Shown: positions 33,590-43,009, numbered from the stretch's first letter. The stretch is 64,000 bases of DNA from Streptomyces sp. HNM0575 (GCF_012726265.1 NZ_JAASAG010000009.1:186001-250000), one strand, 5' to 3'. Numbers and translations: made by a program. The notes: generated by a model from the letters alone, not told the origin.

Positions 33590-33814
33590 TCAGTCCGCGC
33601 CGCCCTGCATCGGGGCCCAGAACTCCTCGAACGACATCGTGCCGTCGCCGTCCGTGTCGAGTACGTCGATGAACTGCTGCGCCTGCTCGTCGGTGAGGTG
33701 CTCGCCGCGCAGCTCGGCGACGACCTGCTGGTATTCCTTGGCCGTTATCCGCCCGTCGCCGTCGAGGTCGTACGTATCGAAGACCTTGCGCGCGGCCGCT
33801 TTCATGTCCACCAC
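33590..33814 (-). CDS. Small EF-hand calcium-binding protein
   Basis: A 74-residue protein with two EF-hand loops, DLDGDGRITAKE (about 17-28) and DTDGDGTMSFEE (about 53-64), each with the Asp/Asn, Gly and Glu positions needed to bind Ca2+. This is the calerythrin/CabD-like pattern found in many streptomycetes. No signal peptide, so it works in the cytoplasm as Ca2+ buffer or sensor. The start is a GTG at 33814 with AGGCGAG in front (GTG and ATG further inside are alternatives). A 15-bp repeat lies directly upstream. Confidence 0.88.
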   Translation of the reverse strand: MVDMKAAARKVFDTYDLDGDGRITAKEYQQVVAELRGEHLTDEQAQQFIDVLDTDGDGTMSFEEFWAPMQGGAD

Positions 33815-33830
33815 GTGAACTCGCCTTTCC

Positions 33831-33862
33831 TCGTTGGATGTCGGGACTCGTTGGATGTCGGG
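33831..33862. repeat. 15-bp direct repeat upstream of the EF-hand gene
   Basis: TCGTTGGATGTCGGG occurs at 33831-33845 and 33848-33862, separated by two bases (17-bp period). It lies 17 bases before the GTG start of the EF-hand gene, covering its expected leader or promoter. A regulator site is possible, but duplication by slippage is equally likely. Confidence 0.55.
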
Positions 33863-33917
33863 CGATGCTACTGCGCACTGATCGCCTGAAGCACACCGAA
33901 GAGGGACGAGCGCCGGG

Positions 33918-34943
33918 TCAGCGTTCGTTGGCCAGGTTCCCGCTGTGCAGGTTCTTGTTGACGAGCGCCGGCAGCCGCTTGAGGAACGCTTCCTTGTCCG
34001 TCACCACGTGGTCGAGGTACGAGTCGACGTTGCCCTTCGTGATCGGCGGCATGACATACGTGTAGTGCTTTCGAACCGGCTTGTCCTCGGCGACGCGACG
34101 AGCCACCGCGAGGCCTTCCGCGAGCTCGACCCTGCCGTGTTGCAGAGACGAGCCGATGAACTTGCCGCTCTTCACCGCGCGCAGCCCGTCCTCGATCCCG
34201 TCGATGCCCACCACCGGGAGCTTCTTCCCTCGCTCCTTCAGCGCCTGCGCCGCGCCCAGGCCCATGTCGTCGTTCTCGGAGACGACTCCGTCGATCTTTC
34301 CGCCGAAGCTGGACAGCCAGTTCTTGGTCTTGTCGACGGCCTGGTCCCGCTTCCAGTTGGCTGTGTCCTTGGCGAGAACCTTGATGCCGGGATGCTTCTC
34401 GAGCACGTTCTTGATCCCGCGTGTGCGGTCCAGCTCGGGTGACGATCCGAGCGGGCCCTGAAGGATCACGATGTTGCCCTTGCCGCCGAGTTCGTCGGCC
34501 ATCATCCGCATCTCCTGCTCCCCCGCCCTGACGTCGTCGGGGAGAACCGTGGCGGCCAGTCCGGAGGAGCGCTTGAGCGTGGTGTTCACGGTCACCACGG
34601 GGATGTGCTTCTCCTTGGCCTTGGCGATCTGCGGCGCGAGCGAGTCCGCCTCGACGGGGACGATGACGATGGCGTCCACACCGGAGTTGATCAGCTGTTC
34701 GACCTGGCTGGCCTGGGTGCTGACGTCGCCGCCGGCCGAATTCCACGCCAGCTCCACGTTGTTGGCCTTCGCGAAGGCCTGCATGCCTTCCTGGCCCTGG
34801 CTGATGAAGGAGGACATGTCGTAGACGGCGACGCCCACGCGGAGCTTGCCGGCGTTCGGATCACCGGCACCGCACGCGGTCGTCGTCAGCAGTACGGCCG
34901 CACAGGCTGCGGCTCCCGCAAGGCGCGCTATTCGTCGGGGCAT
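33918..34943 (-). CDS. Sugar ABC transporter substrate-binding lipoprotein (ribose-type)
   Basis: A 341-residue type 1 periplasmic-binding protein. N-terminal signal with basic RRIARLAG, hydrophobic core and lipobox-like LLTTTAC (Cys at about residue 24). Then the RbsB-like fold: [88 protein letters not shown]. This is the ribose/xylitol/erythritol class. It is the last gene of a leftward operon: kinase, isomerase, dehydrogenase, ATPase, permease, binding protein. AGGAAAGGTGG precedes ATG 34943. Confidence 0.92.
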   Translation of the reverse strand: MPRRIARLAGAAACAAVLLTTTACGAGDPNAGKLRVGVAVYDMSSFISQGQEGMQAFAKANNVELAWNSAGGDVSTQASQVEQLINSGVDAIVIVPVEADSLAPQIAKAKEKHIPVVTVNTTLKRSSGLAATVLPDDVRAGEQEMRMMADELGGKGNIVILQGPLGSSPELDRTRGIKNVLEKHPGIKVLAKDTANWKRDQAVDKTKNWLSSFGGKIDGVVSENDDMGLGAAQALKERGKKLPVVGIDGIEDGLRAVKSGKFIGSSLQHGRVELAEGLAVARRVAEDKPVRKHYTYVMPPITKGNVDSYLDHVVTDKEAFLKRLPALVNKNLHSGNLANER

Positions 34944-34971
34944 GGGAGAACCACCTTTCCTTTCGGGGTGA

Positions 34972-35991
34972 TCAGCGGCGGCGGCTGTTCGCCCAGACAT
35001 CGATCGAGACGGCGGCGACGATGAGCGCGCCCTTGATGACCTTCTGCCAGTAGGCGGGGACCACGAGGATGTCGAGGCCGTTGTTGAGGGTCTGCATCAG
35101 GAACAGGCCGAGGACGGTGCCCCAGATCGTTCCGCGGCCGCCCATCAGGCTCGCGCCGCCGATGACGACCGCGGCGATCGCGTCGAGTTCGAATCCGGTG
35201 CCCAGGGTGGGCGGCCCGGACAGGACGCGCGAGGCGAGGATGACGCCGGACAGGCCCGCGAACAGACCGCTGAGGGCGTAGACGCTGAACAGCACGCGGT
35301 GTGTCTTGATGCCGGCGAGTTCGGCGGCGGTCCGGTTGCCGCCGACCGCGTAGATCCGCATCCCGTACGCGGTGTACCGCATGACCACGGCGAGGACGAC
35401 GATGCCGAGGATCATCACCACCACGGGCAGCTGAAGTCCCAGGACGCTCGTGTTCGCGATCTTGTTGAAGTTCGAGGGCAACCCGTTGATCGGGGCGCCC
35501 TTGCCGATGACGAAGGCCATGCCCGAGGCCGCCGTGAGCATTCCGAGCGTCACCACGAACGGCGGCACGTTGAGCCAGGACACCAGCGCCCCGTTGATGG
35601 AGCCGGCGGCCAGACCGACGGCCAGGCCGACCAGCAGGGCCAGCCAGAGCCGTTCGGGATGTCCCGCGACGGTCGCGGCCGCCGCCATGGCGCTCGCGGC
35701 GATCACGCTGCCCACCGACAGGTCGATGCCGCCGGTCAGGATGACCAGGGTCTGCCCGAGAGCGATGAGCGCGAAGGGTGCCGCGGCGACGGCGATGGTC
35801 TGGAAGTTGCCGACCGTGCTGAACGTGGCGCTGCGGTAGCTGAAGTAGACGACCACGAGCAGCATCACGATGACCATGGCGTGACGGAGTGCGAACTCCC
35901 GTAGCCACGCTGCGCTGAGACGGGAAGCCGGGGCCGCCGCCTCGGGGTGGTCTGCCGAGGTGTCGGGCTTGGTCTGCTGAAGGGCTGTCAT
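34972..35991 (-). CDS. Sugar ABC transporter permease (RbsC-like)
   Basis: A 339-residue inner-membrane permease of the BPD_transp_2/RbsC family with about eight to ten hydrophobic segments. Family marks: [63 protein letters not shown], the EAA-like [36 protein letters not shown] 35991 overlaps the stop of the ATPase gene by 4 bases, and the binding-protein gene follows after 28 bases. It forms the membrane channel of the importer. Confidence 0.94.
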   Translation of the reverse strand: MTALQQTKPDTSADHPEAAAPASRLSAAWLREFALRHAMVIVMLLVVVYFSYRSATFSTVGNFQTIAVAAAPFALIALGQTLVILTGGIDLSVGSVIAASAMAAAATVAGHPERLWLALLVGLAVGLAAGSINGALVSWLNVPPFVVTLGMLTAASGMAFVIGKGAPINGLPSNFNKIANTSVLGLQLPVVVMILGIVVLAVVMRYTAYGMRIYAVGGNRTAAELAGIKTHRVLFSVYALSGLFAGLSGVILASRVLSGPPTLGTGFELDAIAAVVIGGASLMGGRGTIWGTVLGLFLMQTLNNGLDILVVPAYWQKVIKGALIVAAVSIDVWANSRRR

Positions 35992-37535
35992 GACGCGCCG
36001 TCCTGGATGAGCGAAACGCTGGCGGAGGCCTCGCCGTCGAGTCCGGCGGCGAGGTGGAAGATGCGACGCTGGGCGTCGGAGGCGGAGAGTTCGTCGCGGC
36101 CCAGGGTCCCGGCGATGGCGCCGTCACGTATGACGTGTACGCGGTGCGCGAGCCCGAGGATCTCCGTCATGTCCGAGGAGGCCATGACGACGGTCATGCC
36201 CGAGGCGGCGAGTTCGGTGATGATGCGGTAGATCTCGCTGCGGGCGCCGACGTCGACGCCGCGGGTGGGCTCGTCGAGCAGCAGCACCTTGACGTGTCCG
36301 GTGAGCCAGCGGGCGAGTACGACCTTCTGCTGGTTGCCGCCGGAGAGCGTGCCGGCCTGCTGGCCGAGTCCCTTGCTGCGCAGGTGGACTGAGGACATCG
36401 CCTGCCCGACGGTCCCGGTGCGTTGCCTGTTGCGCAGCCAGCCGCCGAGGCTGAAGTGGGACAGGCGCGGCAGCGTGCCGTTGTCGAGCACGCTCATTCC
36501 GAGGACCAGTCCGGCTCCCTTGCGGTCCTCCGGGACGAGCGCCATGCCCGAACTGATCGACGAGCCGGTGGAGTTGCGGCGCACGGAGGTGCCGGCCACC
36601 GTGATCTCGCCGCCGGAGCTGGAACGGGCGCCGAAGAGGGCTTCGAGCAGCTCCGTGCGGCCGGCGCCGACCAGCCCGGCGAGGCCGACGATCTCGCCGG
36701 CGCGGGCGTGGAGGCTCACCGGCTCCGAAACCCCCGCCACCTGTAGCCCGTCGACGCGCAGAGTCGTCTGATCGCCCGGCTCGGGCAGCGCGGGAAAGAG
36801 ATCCTCCAGCTCGCGGCCGATCATCGCGTGGACGATCTCGTCATCCGTGATGTCCTCGCGAGGGCTGTCCACGACGAGTTCGCCGTCCCGCAGGACGACC
36901 ACACGGTCGGCCAGTGCCCGGATCTCCCCCATCTTGTGAGTGGTGTAGAGCATGGCGACGCCCCGGTCGCGCAGCTTGTTCACCACTCCGTACAGCCGCT
37001 CGGCTTCATGCCCTGATATGGCGGAGGTCGGCTCGTCCAGCAGCACCACGCGGGCGCCCCATGAGGTGTTCTTGACGATCTCGACGATCTGCCGCAGCGC
37101 CACGGTGAGTTCGCGCATGGGGACGTGGGGGTCGATGGCGACGCCGAAAACCTCCAGCAGTTCGCGGGCGCGGGCCGCCATCCGGTTGCGGTCGAGCAGG
37201 CCCGATCGACGGCGCAGCTCGCGGCCGGCGAAGAGGTTCTCGTAGACGGTCATGTCGAGGATCGGTGCGAGCTCCTGCGGCACGATCCCGACGCCGCGGC
37301 CCCGGACGAGCTGCGGGTCCGGGTGGTGCAGCGTCTCGCCGTCCACCATGAGGTCTCCGGCGTCCTGACGGACCTGCCCGGACATGATCTTCATCAGGGT
37401 CGACTTGCCGGCGCCGTTCTCACCGGCCAGTGCCGTGACGGTGCCGGGCTCCAGGGCCAGGGATATCCCGCGCAGCACGGGAATCCCTCCGAACGCCTTG
37501 ACCACGCCCCGGCATTCGAGGGCGGTGTTCGTCAT
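35988..37535 (-). CDS. Sugar ABC transporter ATP-binding protein (RbsA-like, two ABC domains)
   Basis: A 515-residue double ATPase. First domain: Walker A GENGAGKSTLMKI near residue 37, Walker B VVLLDEPTSAIS. Second domain has a degenerate start (GLVGAGRTELLEALFG, no GKST) and signature LSGGNQQKVVLARWL with Walker B VLLLDEPTRGVDVGA, exactly as in RbsA/XylG/AraG. ATG 37535 with GGGAGG upstream. It powers import of the operon's sugar or polyol. A 170-bp gap separates it from the upstream dehydrogenase gene. Confidence 0.94.
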   Translation of the reverse strand: MTNTALECRGVVKAFGGIPVLRGISLALEPGTVTALAGENGAGKSTLMKIMSGQVRQDAGDLMVDGETLHHPDPQLVRGRGVGIVPQELAPILDMTVYENLFAGRELRRRSGLLDRNRMAARARELLEVFGVAIDPHVPMRELTVALRQIVEIVKNTSWGARVVLLDEPTSAISGHEAERLYGVVNKLRDRGVAMLYTTHKMGEIRALADRVVVLRDGELVVDSPREDITDDEIVHAMIGRELEDLFPALPEPGDQTTLRVDGLQVAGVSEPVSLHARAGEIVGLAGLVGAGRTELLEALFGARSSSGGEITVAGTSVRRNSTGSSISSGMALVPEDRKGAGLVLGMSVLDNGTLPRLSHFSLGGWLRNRQRTGTVGQAMSSVHLRSKGLGQQAGTLSGGNQQKVVLARWLTGHVKVLLLDEPTRGVDVGARSEIYRIITELAASGMTVVMASSDMTEILGLAHRVHVIRDGAIAGTLGRDELSASDAQRRIFHLAAGLDGEASASVSLIQDGAS

Positions 37536-37589
37536 GGTGCCTCCCGCTGCTGCTGGACTGCCGTGTCCCTGGCGCACGTTGGGGTCATG

Positions 37590-37634
37590 GGTGCGGTCTG
37601 CATCGGTGCGGTCTGCGTCGGTGCGCTCTTGTGC
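37590..37634. repeat. 15-bp tandem repeat (about 2.5 copies)
   Basis: GGTGCGGTCTGCATC (37590-37604), GGTGCGGTCTGCGTC (37605-37619) and a partial GGTGCGCTCTT copy from 37620. It lies in the 170-bp gap inside the leftward operon, upstream of the RbsA-like gene. It may mark a secondary promoter region, but no consensus can be named. Confidence 0.5.
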
Positions 37635-37705
37635 GCGTCTCTACTGCGGCTGACGGCCGTACCGCTGCCGTGGACTCCCCCGCCCTGTGCGACGCACGGC
37701 ATGAG

Positions 37706-38809
37706 CTAACGCTCCGTCAGGGCGTGCGGCAGGGCGTGTGGCAGGGCGGCCCGGGCGAGCGCGAGGGACAGTTCCTCGCCACGGCGGGGGGACCGCCCGT
37801 CGAGCAGCCGGGCGATCTGCCGCAGCAGCGGCAGCCCGGACCAGTCCGGCAGGGCACCGGCACGTATCAGCTGATCGACGAGTTCACAGGCGAGCCGGGC
37901 GGCGGGGACGCCTTCGACGGTCTGGCCCGCCGCCTGCATCGCCTGCATCGCCTCGTACGGATGCTCGCCGCCGCCGACACGGGTGCCGTAGACGCGGTTG
38001 CGGCCGGAGAGCCCGGTGACCTCCAGGTCTCCGACGCCGGCGAGACCGGTGACGGTCTCGGGACGCCCCCCGAGCGCTTCGGCGATCCGGATCATCTCGG
38101 TGACGGCCTGGGCGAACGCGGCGGCCTGTAGGTCGTGGTAGGGCTCGCCACCGTGCTGGGCCAGGCCCTGGCAGACGCCCAGCGAAACGGCGTACACGTT
38201 CTTCAGCGCGGCGGAGACCTCCACGCCGACGGGGTCCTCGCTCACCTCCACCGCGTAGGCGCCGGTGGCGAACAGAGCGCGCGAGCGCCCGGCGACCTCG
38301 CGTGAAGCGCAGGCGTGCACGGCGGCGGTGGGCCTACGGGCCGCGACCTCGTTGGCCTTGCACGGACCGCCGATGGCGACGAGCGACAGGTCCAGGGCCG
38401 GTGCGGCCTCGCGCAGCACCCCGGCCACGGCCTCGGGCAGGGTGACGACCCTGTCGCCGCTGCGGACGAAGCCCTTGGTGGTGATGGCCAGGGTCTGGCC
38501 GGGGCGCAGGTACTCGGCGGCCTCGCGCAGGACTTCCATGACGCCGTCGGAACTGATGGACAGCACCACGTACGTGGCTTCCGCGAGGGCTTCTGCCAAC
38601 TCGCCGCTGCGGTAGGTCTTCACCCGGGAGTCGAGGGGGACGCCGGTACGCGGATGAGAGCGGCCCTGCTCGACCGCGTCCAGCAGCTCGTCGTCGAGCC
38701 AGGTGCCCCACACCCGGACCTCGTGGCCGTTGTCGGCCGCCGGAGAGGCGAGCGCGCTGCCCATCGCGCCCGCGCCGAGGATGGTCACCGTCTCAGTGGG
38801 CCGGCTCAT
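37706..38809 (-). CDS. GpsA-like NAD(P)-dependent glycerol-3-phosphate (polyol-phosphate) dehydrogenase
   Basis: A 367-residue protein of the NAD-dependent glycerol-3-phosphate dehydrogenase fold. Rossmann motif TILGAGAMGSALASPAADNGHEVRVWG, the loop LAITTKGF, GGPCKANEVAARRPT (compare SGPSFA in GpsA) and the C-domain VSAALKNVYAVSLGVCQGL with the catalytic Lys, then GVGDLEVTGLSGRNR. The altered substrate loop (GPCKANE instead of GPSFAKE) and its position between a polyol-kinase and an RpiB gene argue for a different phosphorylated substrate than glycerol-3-phosphate, for example a tetritol or pentitol phosphate. Overlaps the RpiB-like gene by 4 bases. Confidence 0.8.
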   Translation of the reverse strand: MSRPTETVTILGAGAMGSALASPAADNGHEVRVWGTWLDDELLDAVEQGRSHPRTGVPLDSRVKTYRSGELAEALAEATYVVLSISSDGVMEVLREAAEYLRPGQTLAITTKGFVRSGDRVVTLPEAVAGVLREAAPALDLSLVAIGGPCKANEVAARRPTAAVHACASREVAGRSRALFATGAYAVEVSEDPVGVEVSAALKNVYAVSLGVCQGLAQHGGEPYHDLQAAAFAQAVTEMIRIAEALGGRPETVTGLAGVGDLEVTGLSGRNRVYGTRVGGGEHPYEAMQAMQAAGQTVEGVPAARLACELVDQLIRAGALPDWSGLPLLRQIARLLDGRSPRRGEELSLALARAALPHALPHALTER

Positions 38810-39276
38810 GCGAACTTCTTCGCCTCGTGCGCGGCGAGCTGGCGCTGCTCGACCTCTTGGATCTTGCGGACCTTGGGCAGGGAACGGCCACCGTCGAATT
38901 CGGAGGCGACCCAGTGATCGAGGCAGACCTTCGCCTGCTCGATGCCGAGGGTGCGGGAGCCGAGACAGGCGATCTGCGCGTCGTTGGACTTGCGGGCCCG
39001 CTCGGCGCTGTAGGCGTCGGCTATCTGCGCGGCGCGCACCCCGGGCACCTTGTTGGCGGTGATCGCAACGCCGATGCCGGTACCGCAGACGAGAACGGCG
39101 CGGTCGTGCCTGCCGTCGGCGACGGCCACGGCGACGCGTTCGGCAACGTCCGGGTAGTCCTCGTCCTCGCCCGATCCGTAGTCCGTCACGTCGTGGCCCT
39201 TCGCGATCAAGTGGTCGCGCAGGGCGTCCTTCATCGCTGCGCCTGCGTCGTCAGAGCCGATGGCGATGGTGCTCAT
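38806..39276 (-). CDS. RpiB/LacA-family sugar-phosphate isomerase
   Basis: A 156-residue aldose-ketose isomerase of the RpiB/LacAB family. Motifs: TIAIGSDDAGAAMKDALRDHL at the start, the substrate/catalytic loop VLVCGTGIGVAITANKVPGVRAAQI with the active Cys, and NDAQIACLGSRTLG. Family members interconvert ribose-5-P/ribulose-5-P or, in polyol pathways (EryI, LerI, DerI), erythrulose/erythrose phosphates. With kinase, dehydrogenase and ABC importer alongside, it is part of a sugar or polyol catabolic route. ATG 39276 with GGAGACGAG in front. Confidence 0.9.
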   Translation of the reverse strand: MSTIAIGSDDAGAAMKDALRDHLIAKGHDVTDYGSGEDEDYPDVAERVAVAVADGRHDRAVLVCGTGIGVAITANKVPGVRAAQIADAYSAERARKSNDAQIACLGSRTLGIEQAKVCLDHWVASEFDGGRSLPKVRKIQEVEQRQLAAHEAKKFA

Positions 39277-39323
39277 CTCGTCTCCAGGTGTGGTGCGGGG
39301 TGTGAAATCGCATGGGCCGGCCG

Positions 39324-40895
39324 TCAGTTGGGAGGATCGGCGCTCTCCTCGGCCCGGGGCGCCCCGCCGGCCGCCCCGGAGGCGGCGAGCAGCGGCGGGA
39401 AGAGGTCCTTCAACGCCGGATACAGGCGGCGGTAGACGCCGTAGAGGTCCTCGTAGCGGGGTCGCGCGCCCGGGTCGGGGTCGACGGTGCCCCTGCTCCT
39501 GGCCATCCGGCTCACCGTCTGCCCGATGTCGTGCACCCCGCCGAGACCGACGGCGGCCGCCGCAAGGACCGCCGCACCCAGTGCCGTGGTCTCGGTTTCG
39601 GCGCACACGGTGACGGGACGTCCGGTGACGTCGGCGACGATCTGGGTCCACAGCCGGCTGCGCGAGCCGCCGCCCATCGCCAGGTACCGCTCGACGGGGA
39701 CACCGGTGTCGTCGGCGACGCCGTCCGTGGTGAGCCGCAACTCGAAGGCGATGCCCTCGAGAAGGGCCCGGTACAGGTGCTCTCTGCCGTGGAATCCGGA
39801 CCAACCGATGATCGCGCCACGGGCGTCGGGGTCCCAGTACGGTGTCTGCGCGGCGTTGAGGTACGGCAGTGCCATCAGCCCGTCCGCACCCGGAGGGACC
39901 TTGGCGGCCGCGGCCTCCATGATCTCCTCGGCGGTCAGCTCCAGCCCCAGGCCCGGCAGCGCGCCGAACTTCTCCATGAACCAGCTGATCAGATAACTGC
40001 CGGACGACAGCAGGGTCTCCAGCGTGTACGTGCCGGGGACCGGGCCGCCCAACGTACGGAAGGCACGGGACCAGCGGTACTCGTCCGACCACGTGCCGGC
40101 GGCGAGGGCGGTGCCCATGTTCGTGTACATCAGGCCGGGACGGGTGACACCTGCGCCGAGGCCGGCGCACTGGCCGTCCCCCGCACCCGCCACGACCGGG
40201 ATGCCCTCGGGGAGGCCCAACTCGGCCGCGACATCGCGGCCCAGCACTCCGAGCACGGCACCGGGCGGCACCAGCTCCGGCAGCTGATCCTCCGTCAGTC
40301 CGACGGTCTCCAGCAGTTGCCGCGACCATGTGAAGGAGGCCATGTCGACCAACCCGAGCGGGTCGGCCGAGGCCCAGCTGGTGCGCCACTGGCCCGTGAG
40401 CTTGTGGGTGAGGTAGGTGGCGACGTCCACCACGCGGGCGCTGTCGCGCAGGGTGTCCGGTTCGTTCTCGCGCAGCCACATCAACTTGTAGAAGGCAGGG
40501 GTGACGTCCGGCGGCTTGCCGGACGTCTCATGCACGGACGGGCTGCCGTACTCGGCGATCTGCTTCCCCGCCCGGCCGTCGAGCCAAAGGATCGCCGGGC
40601 GCAGTTCGTTGCCCTGCCCGTCCAGGCAGACGAAGCTCTCGCGCTGGTGGGTGATGCCGATGGCGGCGATCTGCGAGGCGTCGACCTGCGAGGCCGCCTC
40701 GCCCAGCGCGCCGCGCGTGGAGTCCCACCAGTGCCGGGCGTTCTGCTCGTGCCACCCGGGATACGGGCGCCGCAGCGGGAACGTGCGACGTCCTTCACCG
40801 ACGGCGTGGCCGGCGTCGTCGAACACGACGGCCTTGGTCGCGGTCGACGAGCTGTCGACGCCGATGACGTACCTGCCGGCGCTGCTGCGTTCCAT
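39324..40895 (-). CDS. FGGY-family carbohydrate kinase
   Basis: A 523-residue kinase of the FGGY family (xylulokinase/glycerol/erythritol kinase type). N-lobe: YVIGVDSSSTATKAVVFD (phosphate 1 motif), PYPGWHEQNARHWWDST, IAAIGITHQRESFV. C-lobe: PVVAGAGDGQCAGLGAGV, GLMYTNMGTALA, and LAMGGGSRSRLWTQIVADVTGRPVTV with the adenosine motif. The substrate (a pentulose, tetrulose or polyol) is not defined by these motifs. The Shine-Dalgarno GGAGGGGAGG precedes ATG 40895. It is the first gene of the leftward operon, with DeoR divergent. Confidence 0.9.
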   Translation of the reverse strand: MERSSAGRYVIGVDSSSTATKAVVFDDAGHAVGEGRRTFPLRRPYPGWHEQNARHWWDSTRGALGEAASQVDASQIAAIGITHQRESFVCLDGQGNELRPAILWLDGRAGKQIAEYGSPSVHETSGKPPDVTPAFYKLMWLRENEPDTLRDSARVVDVATYLTHKLTGQWRTSWASADPLGLVDMASFTWSRQLLETVGLTEDQLPELVPPGAVLGVLGRDVAAELGLPEGIPVVAGAGDGQCAGLGAGVTRPGLMYTNMGTALAAGTWSDEYRWSRAFRTLGGPVPGTYTLETLLSSGSYLISWFMEKFGALPGLGLELTAEEIMEAAAAKVPPGADGLMALPYLNAAQTPYWDPDARGAIIGWSGFHGREHLYRALLEGIAFELRLTTDGVADDTGVPVERYLAMGGGSRSRLWTQIVADVTGRPVTVCAETETTALGAAVLAAAAVGLGGVHDIGQTVSRMARSRGTVDPDPGARPRYEDLYGVYRRLYPALKDLFPPLLAASGAAGGAPRAEESADPPN

Positions 40896-41229
40896 GTGAC
40901 CTCCCCTCCTTCTCCGTCGGGTCCGTGACGCCGACGCCGCCGCCCGCTTCGATCCCGTCCCGGACCTGCTGCTGGTATCGGGCTGTCCCGTCTCATCTCG
41001 GTGAGGGAGCCACCGGGCGGGCGGCCGCCTCGACCGCGGCCGGGCACCGGTCCTCGACCTCTCAGGTTTCCTGTTCGTTAAGACGATGCTCGCGCCCGAA
41101 CTAACATGTCAAGTGTTCGTTCCAACATTGCCTACGTAAGAAAGACGGCTCGGTGGTAGCCGGTGAGACGCTCACGACTAGGCTGGCAAGGCACTGAAGC
41201 GGCTCGGCACCTGACAGGAGGCAACACCG
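40896..41229. promoter_or_regulatory. Divergent promoter region of the polyol operon and DeoR gene with repeated operator elements
   Basis: Within 334 non-coding bases, TGTTCGTT occurs at 41072-41079 and again at 41114-41121. The second copy forms an inverted repeat GAACTAACA (41098-41106) / TGTTCGTTC (41114-41122) with a single mismatch and a 7-base gap. The elements are AT-rich and centred between the two divergent starts, a typical position for DeoR-family operators spaced for cooperative binding. Confidence 0.55.
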
Positions 41230-42051
41230 GTGGGTGAGAGTGACGACCTCGTGGTCGCAGAGGAAACCGACAACCAGGGACCACTACGGCCGTCGCAACG
41301 TCAGCAGCAAATCCTCATGCAGGTCATCGACCAGGGTTCAGTGAGGAACGAAGACCTCGCCGAGCGCTTCGGGGTCAGCGTGATGACGATCCTGCGCGAC
41401 GTGACCGCACTGGACCGTCAGGGCCTGCTGCGCCGGACCCGCGGTGGTGCGAGCGTGCAGCCGTCGGCGCTCTTCGAGAGCAGCGTGACCGTACGACTGG
41501 AGAGCCAGGCCGCCCACAAGCGCACCATCGCCCGGGCCGCCCTGAGGCATGTCGAGCCGGGTCAGGCGATCCTGCTCGACGACAGCACCACCGGCATCCA
41601 CTTCGCCCGGCTCCTGCGGGACGCCGGGCCCGCCACTGTGATCAGCAACTTCCTGCCCGTGCTCAGTGAACTCAAGGGCGGTCAGGGCATCCGCCTGATC
41701 GGCCTCGGCGGCACTTACCACGAGGCCGGCGACGCCTTCCTGGGCGGGATGACGGTCGACGCCATCCGCAGCCTCTCGGTCGACCTCGCCGTGCTCTCCA
41801 CCTCCGCCATCACGGCCGGGACCTGCTACCACCAGACACATGACACCGTGTCGTTCAAGCGCGCCATGATGGACGTCGCGGCCAAGCGGATCCTGTACGT
41901 GGACCATACGAAGTTCGAACGCCGGGCCCTGCACGCCCTGGCTCCACTCACCGACTTCGACGTCGTCATCGTGGACGAGCGCACCCCGGAGCCGGTCCTC
42001 AAGGAGCTGCACGAGCGTCAAGTGACCGTTGAGGTGGCCAAGGCCGGCTGA
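41230..42051 (+). CDS. DeoR-family transcriptional regulator
   Basis: A 273-residue DeoR/GlpR repressor. N-terminal helix-turn-helix RPSQRQQQILMQVIDQGSVRNEDLAERFGVSVMTILRDVTALDRQGLLRRTRGGA, given by parts: QQQILMQVI, EDLAERFGVSVMTILRDV, LLRRTRGGA. The effector domain has the sugar-phosphate-binding ILLDDSTTGIHFAR and VISNFLPVLSEL, DLAVLSTSAITAG and RILYVDHTKFERRALHAL. It starts at GTG 41230 with AGGAGG 8 bases before. DeoR proteins usually respond to a phosphorylated pathway intermediate, so it should control the divergent kinase-isomerase-dehydrogenase-ABC operon. Confidence 0.92.
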   Translation: MGESDDLVVAEETDNQGPLRPSQRQQQILMQVIDQGSVRNEDLAERFGVSVMTILRDVTALDRQGLLRRTRGGASVQPSALFESSVTVRLESQAAHKRTIARAALRHVEPGQAILLDDSTTGIHFARLLRDAGPATVISNFLPVLSELKGGQGIRLIGLGGTYHEAGDAFLGGMTVDAIRSLSVDLAVLSTSAITAGTCYHQTHDTVSFKRAMMDVAAKRILYVDHTKFERRALHALAPLTDFDVVIVDERTPEPVLKELHERQVTVEVAKAG

Positions 42052-42220
42052 CGCCTGAGACCGCCGATCGGATCGGGGCACACGGCGGCCTCGGAATGCC
42101 CCGGCCCCCGGAACCAGAGCCCGGGTGCGGCCAGTTGACCCACCAGGAGCTTGGACATGGCCGGTCGTCGGAGCGCGCGTCGAGCGGCCGGTTGTCTGGG
42201 GTATCAGACCGGCTGGGGCA

Positions 42221-43009
42221 TCAGGCCGGCTTGCGGCCCCATGCGGTGATCATCGGTGCGAGCATAAGGTCCAGGCCGCCGTGCGCGAGGTTCGCGAGAT
42301 GCGTCTCGATCTCCTCGGGCGTCGCCAGTTCCGCGGCCAGGAGCTGATCGCGGACGTGCTGGAGCGTGGCCGCCTCCAGGACCGCGCACGCGCGTGACGC
42401 GACGGGGAAGTAGGCCTCGGCGCCGACGTCCGTCAGATCCGACTCACGCAGCAGCCGGGGCAGCGTGCGACCGTATGCGAGGTCCGCCCCGCGCTCGGCC
42501 ATCAGTTGCCGCATCCGGGCGCGCAGCCGGTTCGCCAACTCCTCGTCGGGGCCGCGTTCGTCGGGACAGGCGAGTGGTTGCAGGGCCGGGTCCCCGTCCT
42601 CGATCACCAGCCATCCGCCCGGCCGGAGCGCATCGGTCATGACGCGCATCGCGGCCGCGCGATCCTTCAGGTGGACCAGGACCAGCCGGGCGTGGACCAG
42701 GTCGAACGTCTCCGCCGGCGGTGGGTCGCGGAGCACGTCGTGCCGGCGTACCTCCAGCGCGCCGCCGGCCGCGGGCTCGGCCCACGACACGTCGATGTCC
42801 GTGGCCAGCACCCGGCCGCCGGCCCCCACGCGCTCCGCCAGGCCGCGCGGCACCGAGACGCCGCCGGCGCCGACCTCCCAGCACCGCCATCCTTCACCGA
42901 GCCCCAGGTCGTCGAGGTGACGGAAGGTCCACGGGTCGAACATCTCGGCAAGCGCCGCGAACCGCTCGCCGGCCTCCGGACGACGGTTGTCCAGCAGATA
43001 TCGGTTCAC
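42221..43009 (-). CDS. SAM-dependent methyltransferase
   Basis: A 262-residue class I methyltransferase. SAM-binding motif I WRCWEVGAGGVSVPRGLAERV, motif II acidic LATDID, and post-motifs TFDLVHARLVLVHLKDRAAAM and LRPGGWLVIEDGDP. The GTG at 43009 (VNRYLLDNRRPEAGERF) is chosen from the usual start of this family; an ATG at 43045 would add twelve residues, and neither has a clear ribosome site. It is a stand-alone gene in the opposite direction to DeoR. Substrate unknown. Confidence 0.8.
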   Translation of the reverse strand: MNRYLLDNRRPEAGERFAALAEMFDPWTFRHLDDLGLGEGWRCWEVGAGGVSVPRGLAERVGAGGRVLATDIDVSWAEPAAGGALEVRRHDVLRDPPPAETFDLVHARLVLVHLKDRAAAMRVMTDALRPGGWLVIEDGDPALQPLACPDERGPDEELANRLRARMRQLMAERGADLAYGRTLPRLLRESDLTDVGAEAYFPVASRACAVLEAATLQHVRDQLLAAELATPEEIETHLANLAHGGLDLMLAPMITAWGRKPA

